Shown here in pieces: positions 1 through 8,334 of a stretch of 64,000 bases of DNA (position 1 is the first letter of the stretch; each line of letters opens with the position of its first letter). The notes below the pieces were generated by a model. That model worked only from the letters and a program-made list of their open reading frames with translations, was not told where the DNA came from and ran no database searches. This DNA is from CAWJMD01 sp963845675. Its GTDB lineage: Bacteria; Actinomycetota; Actinomycetes; Actinomycetales; CAWJMD01. The DNA lies in the NCBI GenBank assembly GCA_963845675.1, contig CAWJSX010000005.1, positions 620,001 to 684,000 on the forward strand. Reading direction: 5' to 3'. Made by a program: the position numbers and the translations under genes.

Positions 1-2
1 TC

Positions 3-680
3 GAGGTCGCGGACCGCGACACGGTCGGAGAGCACCTGTCGGTGACCGCCGAGTCCGAACGGCTCGTCACCCACCGGTTCGCCAGCACCGCCAAGGGGTA
101 CCGCGGCTGGGTCTGGACCGTGACCGTGGCGCGTGCGCCCCGGGCGAAGACCCCGACGGTGTGCGAGGTCGACCTCACCGCCGCCGACCAGGCCGTGCTG
201 GCGCCCGAGTGGCTTCCCTGGTCGGAGCGGCTCCGTCCCGGCGACCTCGGCGCGGGCGACGTGCTCCCCAAGGTCGAGGACGACGCGCGCCTGGTCCAGG
301 GATTCGAGGCGACCGGTGACGAGGACGTCGACCGGGTCGCGCTGTGGGAGCTGGGTCTCGGCCGGCCCCGCGTCCTGTCCCGCGAGGGACGCGACGAAGC
401 TGCGGACCGTTGGGAGGCGAGCGACTTCGGCCCCGACTCACCGATCGCCCAGGCCGTGAAGGACACGTGCCGCAGCTGCGGGTTCCTGGTGCCGATGCCG
501 GGGGCCCTACGGCACACCTTCGGGGTGTGCGCCAACGAGTGGGCACCGGCTGACGGCCGCGTGGTCTCGCTGACGTTCGGGTGCGGCGCGCACTCGGAGA
601 CGACCGTCGACCAGGGGCCTGAGCCGCTGCCCGAGCCGATCCTCGACGAGCTCGGCTACGAGCCGTTCCCGTCCGGCTGA
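3..680 (+). CDS. DUF3027 domain protein, 5'-truncated by window edge
   Basis: The reading frame is open to the left edge (codons for EVADRDTVGEHLSV precede the first GTG), so the N-terminus lies outside the window and about 225 residues are visible. The conserved pieces of the actinobacterial DUF3027 family are present: HRFASTAKGYRGWVW near the visible start, an acidic VLAPEWLPWSERLRPGDLG block, and a C-terminal CRSCGF...GVCANEW...VSLTFGCGAHSE region whose cysteines suggest a small metal site. The function is unknown. In other actinobacteria, from memory, the family sits near serC and citrate synthase genes, as it does here. It is 19 bp upstream of the ATPase gene and probably cotranscribed with it. 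The family call is secure; no activity can be assigned. Confidence 0.85.
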   Translation, partial: EVADRDTVGEHLSVTAESERLVTHRFASTAKGYRGWVWTVTVARAPRAKTPTVCEVDLTAADQAVLAPEWLPWSERLRPGDLGAGDVLPKVEDDARLVQGFEATGDEDVDRVALWELGLGRPRVLSREGRDEAADRWEASDFGPDSPIAQAVKDTCRSCGFLVPMPGALRHTFGVCANEWAPADGRVVSLTFGCGAHSETTVDQGPEPLPEPILDELGYEPFPSG

Positions 681-699
681 CCGGCTCCTCCCTCGGACG

Positions 700-3600
700 A
701 TGGTGAGGGCCCGGGCGACCTCGGCGGCGCCGGACGACCGTGACCCGCTGGACACGGCGGCCGTCCGCTCCGCGGTGCTGGCGGGCTGGCGCGCCTCCGG
801 TGACCGCTTCCGGGAGGACGCCAACTCCGAGCAGGACCTCGCCCTCGGCGGCTACCGCGACCGCGTCGTGGTCGAGCTGGCCCAGAACGCCGCCGACGCC
901 GCCGTCCGCGCCGGCGTCCCCGGGCGGCTCCTGCTCGAGCTCGTGACCGGCGCCGATGGCCCCGTGCTGGTCGCCGCCAACACCGGGGCCAGGCTCGACG
1001 CCGCCGGGGTCCGCGCGCTGGCGACGCTGCGTGCATCGGCCAAGCGCGACGACATCTCCAGCACGGGCCGATTCGGTGTCGGGTTCAGCGCCGTCCTGGC
1101 TCTGACCGACGAGCCCGCGGTCCTCGGGCACGGCTCGGGGGTGCGGTTCTCGAGAGCCGAGACTCTCGCCGTTGTCCGTGAGAATGCCTCAGCGGCACCG
1201 CATCTGGACGTGGAGCTCGCGCGGCGGGACGACCACGTGCCGGTCCTGAGGCTGCCGTGGCCCGCGGCGGGCAGCGCGCCCGAGGGGTACGACACCGCGG
1301 TCGTCCTGCCGTTGCGCGACGAGGCGGCCGCCGAGCTGGTGCGCCGCCTCCTCGACGAGGTCGACGACACCCTCCTGCTCGCCCTGGGTGGCCTCGAGGA
1401 GGTGGTGGTCGTGACCCCGGACGCGGGGGCCCGCCGGGTCGGGGACGTCGCGGGTCGGTGGCTCACCGTGCACCGGACCGGCGACCACGCCGACGCGGAC
1501 GTCGAGGACCGACCGGTGGAGGAGCGCGCCCGACGCCGCTGGGAGGTGCTCTGGGCTCTGCCGACGGCGCACGGCGCGCCCGTGCCCCAGGTCCTGCACG
1601 CACCCACACCGACGGCCGAGCCGATGGCCTGGCCCGCCCTGCTGCTGGCCGACCTGCCGCTGGACCCCGACCGCCGTCACGTCGCCGACGGCCCTGCCAC
1701 GCGCGCCGTTGCGCGTGCGGCGGGGGAGGCGTACGCCGATCTCGTCGCCGACGTCGCCGCCGTGGACGCCGACCGGGCACTGACCCTCGTCCCGGTCGGC
1801 CTGCCGTCCGGGTGGTTCGACGCGCTGGTCAGGGAGGTGGCCCTGGAGACCCTGGTCGGGGCGCCGGTGCTGCGGTCCGTCGAGGACGGCACCCCCCTTC
1901 GCCCGCGGGACGCCCTGGTGGTCGACGGCGCGGCCGGCGCCGACCCGTCGGCGCTCGGCGTCCTCTCATCGGCGCTCGCCGGGCTCGTGGCGTCGCCGCC
2001 CGCCGCCGGCCCAGCACTCGCGCGGCTCGGCGTCCGGCGTCTCGACCTCGCCGAGGTCGTCGAGGCCTGGCCCGCCGGCGCCGGGGACGCGGTGCCGTCC
2101 GAGTGGGCCGCGCGGTACGCGGGACTGGCCGCCGTGGCCGACGACCCGTCCGTGCGTGAGGCGCTCACGTCCCTGCCGGTGCCTCTGGCCGACGGTCGCG
2201 TGGTGCGCGGAGTGCCGGGGACGGTGCTGCCGCTCGTGGACCGGTCTCCGGGCGACCGCGACGAGGACGGTCCCGGCATCGCCGACGCCCTGGCCGTCCT
2301 GGCGGACCACGGGCTGCGCGTCGTGCACCCCGAGGCGGTCGCGTCCGAGCCGGCGGCCCGCCTGCTCGAGCGACTGGGAGCGGAGCCGGCCACGGCGACG
2401 CGGCTGCTGCTGAACCCTGCCGTGCGCGCGGCCGTCCGCTGGACGACGGACGACCCCGACCCGTTCGAGGTGAGCGAGGCGGTGCTGGCCCTCGTCGACG
2501 CGGCGTGGACCGAGAGTCCTTGGGCAGCAGGAGAGCTGGGCTGGCTCGACCAGCTGGCGCTGCCGGACGAGGAGGGTGACCCGACACCGGCAGGCCTCCT
2601 CGTGCAGCGCGGAACGCCGGCGGAGGAGCTGTTCGACGCGGAGGCGGTGGGCCGCTTGGACCCCGACGTCTCCGAGCGGTGGCCGTCCGAGGTGCTCCAC
2701 GCCGTCGGGGTCGCGGCGGGCCCCGTGCTGGTGCGCAGCCACGACGTCGATCTGGCCGACCTGCCGGCCGAGCTCGACGAGCTGGACGGGGCGGCCGACT
2801 GGGCCGACGCAGCAGTGGAGTCCGCCGGGTCGCAGCGGGACCTGGTCGCCGAGGTCGTGGCGGTGCGTGACCTCGACCTGGTGCGCGACGACGCCTGGCC
2901 GTCGCTGCTGCGGGCCGTCGGGGAGGAGCCGACGCTGAGGCGGGCGCTCGTGGAGCCGCTCCGTGTGCCTCGCGCGTCCGGCGACGGCGCGGCGGTCGTG
3001 CCCTCGTACACGGCCTGGTGGCTGCGCGAGCGGCTCGGTCTCGGGGCCTCCCTCCTGCCGTCGGCCACGGATCCCCTGCTGCGGTCGCTGCTGCCGCCCG
3101 CGCCGTCGTGGGCCCGGGACGTCGACGCCGCGCTGATGGTGCACCTGGGACTGGTGGGCGAGTGGACCCAGCTGGGCGACGCCGGCTGGGCGCGAGTGCT
3201 CGCGGGCCTGCCTGGGCTGTCCCGCGACGAGGTCCGCACAGCGGACCTCCTTCGCCTCTGGGCGGCCCTGGCCGCGGCGCCTTCGCCGCCGGACGTCGTA
3301 GCAGGACAGCGGTTGTGGGCCCTCGACGCCGACGCCGCCCCCGTTCTGGTGGAGCCCGGTGGGGCGGTCGTCCCAGACGACCCCCGATGGCTCCAGCGGC
3401 ACGACCTCGGCCCCGTGGTCGTGTCCCCACCGGCCGGTGCCGAGGTGCTGGCGGACGTGTTCGACCTCGACCTGAGCAGCGACCGCTGCGAGGGGCGGAT
3501 CACGTCGCGAGGCGACGTGGTCGAGGTCCCGGACGAGGTCCGCGGGGTCCTCCCGCGGGTCCCGTCGACGTGGTGCGAGCACGAGGACCTGACCGTCGAC

Positions 3601-3792
3601 GGGGTCGCGGCCGACTGGTGGGTCGAGGCTGAGGGGGCTGACCCACGGGTCCACGCCTCCACCCCGGACGGGCTCGCGCGGGCCCTGGCGTACGCCGCCC
3701 AGAGGTGGTCGAGCCGGTACCTGGTGTCCGAGGTGCTGACCGGGGGGACCGGCGCGAGGGAGGCGCTGCGCGACGCGGCGCTGGACGCCTAG
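700..3792 (+). CDS. Sacsin N-terminal-like GHKL ATPase, 1030 aa
   Basis: This is a large cytoplasmic protein whose first ~160 residues carry a GHKL (Hsp90/sacsin-like) ATP-binding fold. The N-box reads VVVELAQNAADAA (E, N and D for Mg-ATP), VLVAANTGARLD follows where these proteins have their DxGxG-type loop, and STGRFGVGFSAVLAL is the glycine-rich lid. The remaining ~850 residues are leucine/alanine/acid rich with no motif I recognise and no membrane segment. Annotation pipelines call such proteins sacsin N-terminal ATPase-like. The start is ATG at 700, with an in-frame GTG directly after it; no clear ribosome site is visible. It follows the DUF3027 gene by 19 bp, so the two may act together. 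Chaperone-like or defence-like roles are both conceivable; neither is shown by the sequence. Confidence 0.8.
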   Translation: MVRARATSAAPDDRDPLDTAAVRSAVLAGWRASGDRFREDANSEQDLALGGYRDRVVVELAQNAADAAVRAGVPGRLLLELVTGADGPVLVAANTGARLDAAGVRALATLRASAKRDDISSTGRFGVGFSAVLALTDEPAVLGHGSGVRFSRAETLAVVRENASAAPHLDVELARRDDHVPVLRLPWPAAGSAPEGYDTAVVLPLRDEAAAELVRRLLDEVDDTLLLALGGLEEVVVVTPDAGARRVGDVAGRWLTVHRTGDHADADVEDRPVEERARRRWEVLWALPTAHGAPVPQVLHAPTPTAEPMAWPALLLADLPLDPDRRHVADGPATRAVARAAGEAYADLVADVAAVDADRALTLVPVGLPSGWFDALVREVALETLVGAPVLRSVEDGTPLRPRDALVVDGAAGADPSALGVLSSALAGLVASPPAAGPALARLGVRRLDLAEVVEAWPAGAGDAVPSEWAARYAGLAAVADDPSVREALTSLPVPLADGRVVRGVPGTVLPLVDRSPGDRDEDGPGIADALAVLADHGLRVVHPEAVASEPAARLLERLGAEPATATRLLLNPAVRAAVRWTTDDPDPFEVSEAVLALVDAAWTESPWAAGELGWLDQLALPDEEGDPTPAGLLVQRGTPAEELFDAEAVGRLDPDVSERWPSEVLHAVGVAAGPVLVRSHDVDLADLPAELDELDGAADWADAAVESAGSQRDLVAEVVAVRDLDLVRDDAWPSLLRAVGEEPTLRRALVEPLRVPRASGDGAAVVPSYTAWWLRERLGLGASLLPSATDPLLRSLLPPAPSWARDVDAALMVHLGLVGEWTQLGDAGWARVLAGLPGLSRDEVRTADLLRLWAALAAAPSPPDVVAGQRLWALDADAAPVLVEPGGAVVPDDPRWLQRHDLGPVVVSPPAGAEVLADVFDLDLSSDRCEGRITSRGDVVEVPDEVRGVLPRVPSTWCEHEDLTVDGVAADWWVEAEGADPRVHASTPDGLARALAYAAQRWSSRYLVSEVLTGGTGAREALRDAALDA

Positions 3793-3858
3793 GGTGTCGT
3801 CGGTCGCCGCACCAACTCGCGGGACCCGGTCCCGGCGGCCGGCCCGGACGGAGGACTG

Positions 3859-4509
3859 ATGCCCGCACTCGTCGTGGACGACGTGGTCACCGCGTGCCCG
3901 GTGGTGCCCGTCGTGGTGCTCGCGGACGCCGCCGCCGCCGTGCCCCTGGCCAGGGCCCTGCTCCGCGGCGGTGTGACGGTGGTCGAGGTCACCCTCCGCA
4001 CGCCGGACGCGGCGGCCGGGATCGCGGCCATCCGGCGGTCCGTCCCCGAGGTCGTCGTCGGAGCCGGCACGGTGACGAGCCTCGAGCTGCTGGACCAAGC
4101 CGTCGAGGCAGGCGCCCAGTTCCTCGTCACGCCCGGCACCACCGAGCGGCTGCTCGATGCTGCGACGGCGTCGGGACTTCCCCTGCTGCCCGGTGTGGCG
4201 ACCGTCAGCGAGATGCTCCGGCTGCGGGAGAGGGGCGTCCACGTGATGAAGCTCTTCCCCGCTGAGGCCGTCGGCGGCGTCGACCTGCTGCGCTCGGTCG
4301 GTGGACCCCTCGGGGACCTGCGCTTCTGCCCCACGGGAGGAGTCACCGAGGCGTCGGCCCCGGGCTACCTCGACCTGCCGAACGTCGCCTGCGTGGGTGG
4401 CTCCTGGCTCACGCCGCACTCCGCCGTCGAACAGGGCGACTGGGACGCCGTCGAGGAGCTCGCACGCCGGAGCACCGTTCTCAGGGAAGCCATCCCAGCG
4501 CGGCGCTGA
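3859..4509 (+). CDS. eda: KDPG / 4-hydroxy-2-oxoglutarate aldolase
   Basis: A class I aldolase of 216 aa that cleaves 2-keto-3-deoxy-6-phosphogluconate to pyruvate and glyceraldehyde-3-phosphate. This is the last step of the uronate route encoded around it. The family residues are in place: Glu43 and Arg47 in VVEVTLRTP, the phosphate-loop GAGTVTS near 69-74, Schiff-base Lys131 in HVMKLFPAE, RFCPTGG near 155-161 and a late GGSWLTP. Length matches the family (about 210 aa). Start ATG 3859 has GGAGG at 3850-3854 with good spacing. The 3' end overlaps the convergent IclR gene by 29 bp. It is separated from the rest of the degradative genes by the regulator-kduD-kduI operon, which runs the other way. 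Confidence 0.93.
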   Translation: MPALVVDDVVTACPVVPVVVLADAAAAVPLARALLRGGVTVVEVTLRTPDAAAGIAAIRRSVPEVVVGAGTVTSLELLDQAVEAGAQFLVTPGTTERLLDAATASGLPLLPGVATVSEMLRLRERGVHVMKLFPAEAVGGVDLLRSVGGPLGDLRFCPTGGVTEASAPGYLDLPNVACVGGSWLTPHSAVEQGDWDAVEELARRSTVLREAIPARR

Positions 4510-5254
4510 TGGACCGGGCGGTCTCGACGACGAGCGGGGCGAGCGCCCGGACGCGGTCGTCGCCGAGCTCGAAGGCGAGCGTGGAGAGGCTGATGCCGCC
4601 GATGGGCTGCCCCAGGTGGTCCTGCACCGCCGCGCCGATGCACCGCGTCGTCACCTCGTTCTCCTCGTCGTCGACGCTGTACCCGCGCTCGCGGACGGTC
4701 ACCAGGTGCGCGACGAGCCCCTCGCGCGAGGTGATCGTGTGGGGTGTGCGCCGTGGCAGACCCGCACGTCGTGCCCAGTCCCTCACCTCCGTGTCGGGCA
4801 GCTCGGCGAGCAGCGCCTTGCCGATCGCGGTGCAGTGCAACGGGATGGCGAGGCCGACGCGCGAGCGCATGTTGTACGCGCGGCTGCCCTCGAGCTTGTC
4901 GACGTAGACCGCCTCGTCTCCGGTGCGGACGGCGAAGTGGACGGCATGGCCGGTGCGGCCGGAGAGGTCCTCGAGGAACGGTCTGGCGACGCGCACGAGG
5001 GTGGCGTGGTCCGAGTCGCGCCCTGCGAGCGTGAGGAGCCGCGCGCCCAGGAGGTACCCGTGGTCAGAGTCCTCCCGCGCCCAGCCGACCGCGACCAGCT
5101 CTTGGAGGATCCGGTGCACCGTCGACACGGGAAGGCCTGTGCGCCGCGCGATCTCGGTCGTCCTACGCTCCTCGACGAGTGCCTCGACGACGGCGGCCAC
5201 CTTGCCGATCGCCCCGAGGGGACGTCGTGCCTGCCCCGGCGTCGGGGAGGTCAT
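4481..5254 (-). CDS. IclR-family transcriptional regulator (KdgR-like)
   Basis: A 257-aa regulator. An N-terminal winged helix-turn-helix (roughly residues 12-70, with TTEIARRTGLPVSTVHRILQ as recognition region) is followed by an IclR effector domain (IPLHCTAIGKALLAEL, then TTRCIGAAVQDHLGQPIGGISLS). The start is taken as ATG 5254 because it overlaps the kduD stop codon (ATGA), which gives the last gene of a kduI-kduD-iclR operon. A longer upstream extension in the same frame is arginine-rich and lies over kduD coding sequence. IclR proteins of the KdgR group sense 2-keto-3-deoxygluconate and repress pectin genes; by location this protein most likely controls its own operon and the divergent importer operon. 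Effector and sign of control are inferred. Confidence 0.88.
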   Translation of the reverse strand: MTSPTPGQARRPLGAIGKVAAVVEALVEERRTTEIARRTGLPVSTVHRILQELVAVGWAREDSDHGYLLGARLLTLAGRDSDHATLVRVARPFLEDLSGRTGHAVHFAVRTGDEAVYVDKLEGSRAYNMRSRVGLAIPLHCTAIGKALLAELPDTEVRDWARRAGLPRRTPHTITSREGLVAHLVTVRERGYSVDDEENEVTTRCIGAAVQDHLGQPIGGISLSTLAFELGDDRVRALAPLVVETARSISAALGWLP

Positions 5255-6033
5255 CGGCCCATCCACCCCCCGTCGACGACGAGCACGTGACCGTGCACGT
5301 AGGCGGCTGCCGGAGAGCAGAGGAACACGGCGGCCCCGGCGATGTCCTCGGGAGCACCCCACCGCCCCGCGGGGATGCGCTCCCGGATCGCCCGCTCGCG
5401 GTCCGGGTCCTCACGCAGCGCCTCGGTGTTGTCGGTGGCCACGTAGCCCGGGGCCACGGCGTTCACACCGACCCCCGTCGCCGCCCACTCGTTGGCGAGG
5501 GCCTTGGTGAGGCCTGCGAGGGCGTGCTTCGCGGCCGCGTAGGCGGGGACCCGGACGCCTCCTTGGAACGACAGGAGCGACGCCACGTTGACGATGCGTC
5601 CGTAGCCGCGCTCGAGCATGGGCGCTCCGGCGACCTGGCTGAGGACGAACGCGGCGTCGAGGTTCACGTCGAGGACCGCACGCCAGTCCTCCCAGGTGGT
5701 CTCGGCCGCTGGTGCCCTGCGGATGATCCCGGCGTTGTTGACCAGCAGGTCGACCTGGTGGGTCGACACGACCTCCGCCGCGAGGCCACGGACCTGGGCC
5801 GTGTCCGCCAGGTCCCCGGCGACGACGTGGGCGGTGGCCCCCCGTGCCGCCACCTCCGCGGCCACGCCTGCGAGCCCGTCCTCGGAGCGTCCCCAGAGCA
5901 CGACGTCGGCACCCGCGTCGGCCAGGGCCAGGGCGCACGCGCGGCCTATCCCCGAGCGGGCTCCGGTGACCAGGGCGGTCCGCCCCGCCAGCCGGAACGG
6001 GTCCGTCGCCGGCGCGGTGCGACCGGGTGTCAC
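5251..6033 (-). CDS. kduD: 2-dehydro-3-deoxy-D-gluconate 5-dehydrogenase
   Basis: A classical short-chain dehydrogenase of 260 aa: cofactor loop TGARSGIG at 23-30, NNAG at 99-102, and catalytic Ser152, Tyr165 and Lys169 (NVASLLSFQGG and YAAAK). KduD reduces 2,5-diketo-3-deoxygluconate to 2-keto-3-deoxygluconate. The specific assignment rests on direct linkage to kduI, which makes the substrate, and on the KduD-type FQGG..VPAYAAAKHAL stretch. The GTG start at 6033 overlaps the kduI stop as GTGA, so the two are translationally coupled. An upstream extension of the same frame belongs to shadow coding over kduI and was not used. Confidence 0.9.
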   Translation of the reverse strand: MTPGRTAPATDPFRLAGRTALVTGARSGIGRACALALADAGADVVLWGRSEDGLAGVAAEVAARGATAHVVAGDLADTAQVRGLAAEVVSTHQVDLLVNNAGIIRRAPAAETTWEDWRAVLDVNLDAAFVLSQVAGAPMLERGYGRIVNVASLLSFQGGVRVPAYAAAKHALAGLTKALANEWAATGVGVNAVAPGYVATDNTEALREDPDRERAIRERIPAGRWGAPEDIAGAAVFLCSPAAAYVHGHVLVVDGGWMGR

Positions 6034-6848
6034 CGGAGCTCCGCGGTCGGGACGGGGTCCATGTCGGTGTACGTCAGGTTCTCGCCGGCCGTCGACCAGA
6101 CGAACTTGTACGAGGCCGTCCCGGCCCCGAGGTGCACGGACCACGGCGGGCTGATGACCGCCTGCCGGTCGGCCACCACGATGCTGCGCGTGGACGACGG
6201 CTCGCCGCACACGTGCAGCACGCGCTCGTCCGCCGGCAGGTCGAAGTAGAGGTACACCTCCGTGCGCCGGTCGTGGGTGTGGCACGGCAGCGTGTTCCAG
6301 ACGCTTCCCGGCTCGATGGTGGTGATGCCGAGGGCGAGCTCGCTCGACCTGACGCCGCCGTCGTGGACGTACTTGCGCAGGGTGCGCACGTTGGCGTTCG
6401 CCTGGTCACCCAGCGCGACCGTCTCCGCCTCGCTCCGCCGGATCACGGTGGTGGGGTGCGCCTCGTGGGACGGCGCGGAGACGAGGTAGAAGACGGCGCT
6501 GCCCGCGACGGTCACGCGGCGGGTGCCGCTGCCGACGTAGACGATGTCCTCGGCCTCGACATCGTGGTCCACTCCGTCGGCCACGACGCGTCCTGAGCCC
6601 TCCAGGCACACCACACCCAGCTCGCGGCGGTCGCAGAGGTGCTCAGCGGCGACCTCGCGCGGAGGGGAGAGCTCCAGCTCTCCGCCAGCCGGTTCGGCCG
6701 CGCCGACGAGGATCCGGTCGTGGTGCGAGAGAGCCCATCTCACGGTGCCCGGGGCGAACAGCGTGTCGAGCAGGAACCTCTCCCGCAGACCCTCGGGACT
6801 GAGCGTCTGCATCTCGGCGGGGTGTGTGGCGTACCTGACGTCGGTCAC
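6030..6848 (-). CDS. kduI: 5-dehydro-4-deoxy-D-glucuronate isomerase
   Basis: A 272-aa cupin enzyme that converts 5-keto-4-deoxyuronate, the open form of unsaturated galacturonate/glucuronate, to 2,5-diketo-3-deoxygluconate. The KduI signature is clear: MQTLSPEGLRERFLLDTLF near the N-terminus, the metal site block NTLPCHTHDRRTEVYLYFDLP (two His plus Glu), and the C-terminal ISPPWSVHLGAGTASYKFVWSTAGEN with the last His. Length equals the E. coli enzyme (about 278). GTG 6848 is preferred because it has AAGGAG nine bases upstream; the longer frame runs into the intergenic region. It is the first gene of the kduI-kduD-iclR operon, divergent from the sugar importer. Confidence 0.95.
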   Translation of the reverse strand: MTDVRYATHPAEMQTLSPEGLRERFLLDTLFAPGTVRWALSHHDRILVGAAEPAGGELELSPPREVAAEHLCDRRELGVVCLEGSGRVVADGVDHDVEAEDIVYVGSGTRRVTVAGSAVFYLVSAPSHEAHPTTVIRRSEAETVALGDQANANVRTLRKYVHDGGVRSSELALGITTIEPGSVWNTLPCHTHDRRTEVYLYFDLPADERVLHVCGEPSSTRSIVVADRQAVISPPWSVHLGAGTASYKFVWSTAGENLTYTDMDPVPTAELR

Positions 6849-7023
6849 GTGGGGTCGCTCCTTCTCTCTGTGGGTGCGGCTGTCGCTGACGGTGATCCCG
6901 TCAGACGGGAAATGCTTCCCTTGACGCGGAATCACTGCCACTGTCCACCACCACAGCGGTCTGCGCCAGTCCCTGGACCGGCTCGGCCGTGACCGATGGC
7001 ACCGTCGACGGGGAGGACCCCTC
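6849..7023. promoter_or_regulatory. Divergent promoter region with inverted repeat (candidate IclR operator)
   Basis: The 175-bp gap between kduI (left) and the importer lipoprotein gene (right) contains a perfect inverted repeat GGGAAATGCTTCCC at 6907-6920 (5-bp arms GGGAA/TTCCC, 4-bp spacer). A TTGACG at 6921-6926 directly abuts it and could be the -35 of the rightward promoter, although no good -10 is seen 17 bp later. A dyad placed between two operons of one pathway is where the neighbouring IclR protein would be expected to bind. The binding itself is inferred. Confidence 0.45.
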
Positions 7024-8334
7024 ATGCGCACCACAACGCTCGGAATCGTCATGGCGGTCGGTCTCGTGACCGCATCGGTCGCGGCCTGTGCGCCGGGACA
7101 GTCGGCCGAGGAGGCCTCGCCCACCGCGTCGCAGGAGATCGACTGGGACAGCTTCGACGGCAAGACGCTCGACTACGTCTACTTCACCGACGGCCCCGAC
7201 GAGGCCGCCACGCGGGACCTGATCTCCCAGTTCGAGGAGGAGACCGGCGCGTCGGTCAACCTGCAGATCGTCCCCTTCTCCGACCTCGAGCAGTCCCTCC
7301 AGGGCCGTATCAACAGCGGCACGCCTCCCCACGTGGCCCGAGTCGCTGCCTGGCAGCCCTTCTCGGACGCCCTGGTCGACCTCAACGGGTACCTGGGAGA
7401 GGACTACAGCGACCAGTTCATCGAGGGCCAGGCCACGGCGGGTCAGGACGCCGACGGTCGCTTCCTGGCCGTCCCCAACGACCTGACCATGAACGGCCCA
7501 TTCGTCAACGTCGACGCCTTCGAGAAGGCGGGCGTCGAGGTCCCGACGCAGGACGACCCGTGGACGTGGGACGAGATGATCGCCGCCGCGACCGAGGTCC
7601 AGCAGGCGAACGGCATGGAGTCGGCGATCGCGATCGACAAGTCCGGGCACCGGCTCAGCACCGTGCTCAGCGAGTTCGGCACGACCATGATCGGTACGGA
7701 CGGTCAGGAGGCCCTGGACGAGGAGAAGGCCGCGGACGCCCTCACCACGCTGAACGACCTGGTGCAGTCCGGGGGCGTGCTCAAGGACTTCTGGCTCGAG
7801 TCCGGCAGCCGCTACGCCGGTGCGAACGACCAGTTCCTCGCCCAGCAGGTCCCCGTCTACCTGTCGGGGAACTGGCAGGTGGGCCAGTTCGCCGAGAACG
7901 CCACCTTCAACTGGGCCGCGGCCCCCAACGCCTGCGCCGAGCGGTGCGGGGGCTTCCCCGGTGGCAAGTTCCTCGTCGCGTTCTCGGGGAGTGAGGACCC
8001 CGCACTGGGGTCGGCCTTCGTGGACTGGATGAACCGCGCGGAGGCGCAGAGCACGATGTCGGAGCAGGCGTTCTGGCTCCCCACCCGCAAGGACCTCGTC
8101 GAGAGCGGCGTCGAGTACCCGACACGGACCGAGGACATGGCCGTCTTCCTGACCGAGGTGGGCGAGACGCCGGAGGAGGCCTACGCGACGACGGCGAGCC
8201 CGGCCTTCAGCGGCTCGGCCACCCTTCTCGTCGAGGAGGTCACCAAGCTGTTCGCCGGCCAGCAGGACGTGGCCACGACGGTCGCGACCGTGAAGGCCGG
8301 CGTCGCGAGCCTGGTGGAGGAGACCTCGTCATGA
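7024..8334 (+). CDS. Sugar ABC transporter substrate-binding lipoprotein
   Basis: A family 1 extracellular solute-binding protein of 436 aa. It has a lipoprotein signal (MRTTTLGIVMAVGLVTASVAAC) with lipobox VAAC, so it is anchored outside the membrane at the cysteine near residue 22. The mature part follows the carbohydrate-binding pattern: TRDLISQFEEETGASVNLQI early, NDLTMNGPFVNVDAFEKAGVEVP in the middle, VPVYLSGNWQVGQF late. The stop overlaps the first permease start (ATGA). Given the GH105, KduI and KduD genes around it, the ligand is probably an unsaturated oligouronide such as a rhamnogalacturonan or pectin disaccharide; the sequence alone does not show this. Confidence 0.9.
   Translation: MRTTTLGIVMAVGLVTASVAACAPGQSAEEASPTASQEIDWDSFDGKTLDYVYFTDGPDEAATRDLISQFEEETGASVNLQIVPFSDLEQSLQGRINSGTPPHVARVAAWQPFSDALVDLNGYLGEDYSDQFIEGQATAGQDADGRFLAVPNDLTMNGPFVNVDAFEKAGVEVPTQDDPWTWDEMIAAATEVQQANGMESAIAIDKSGHRLSTVLSEFGTTMIGTDGQEALDEEKAADALTTLNDLVQSGGVLKDFWLESGSRYAGANDQFLAQQVPVYLSGNWQVGQFAENATFNWAAAPNACAERCGGFPGGKFLVAFSGSEDPALGSAFVDWMNRAEAQSTMSEQAFWLPTRKDLVESGVEYPTRTEDMAVFLTEVGETPEEAYATTASPAFSGSATLLVEEVTKLFAGQQDVATTVATVKAGVASLVEETSS

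Noticed and set aside
1966..4419. Open frame of 817 codons on the minus strand across the ATPase and eda
   Set aside because: Antisense shadow without domain or start signal; both plus-strand genes are convincing.
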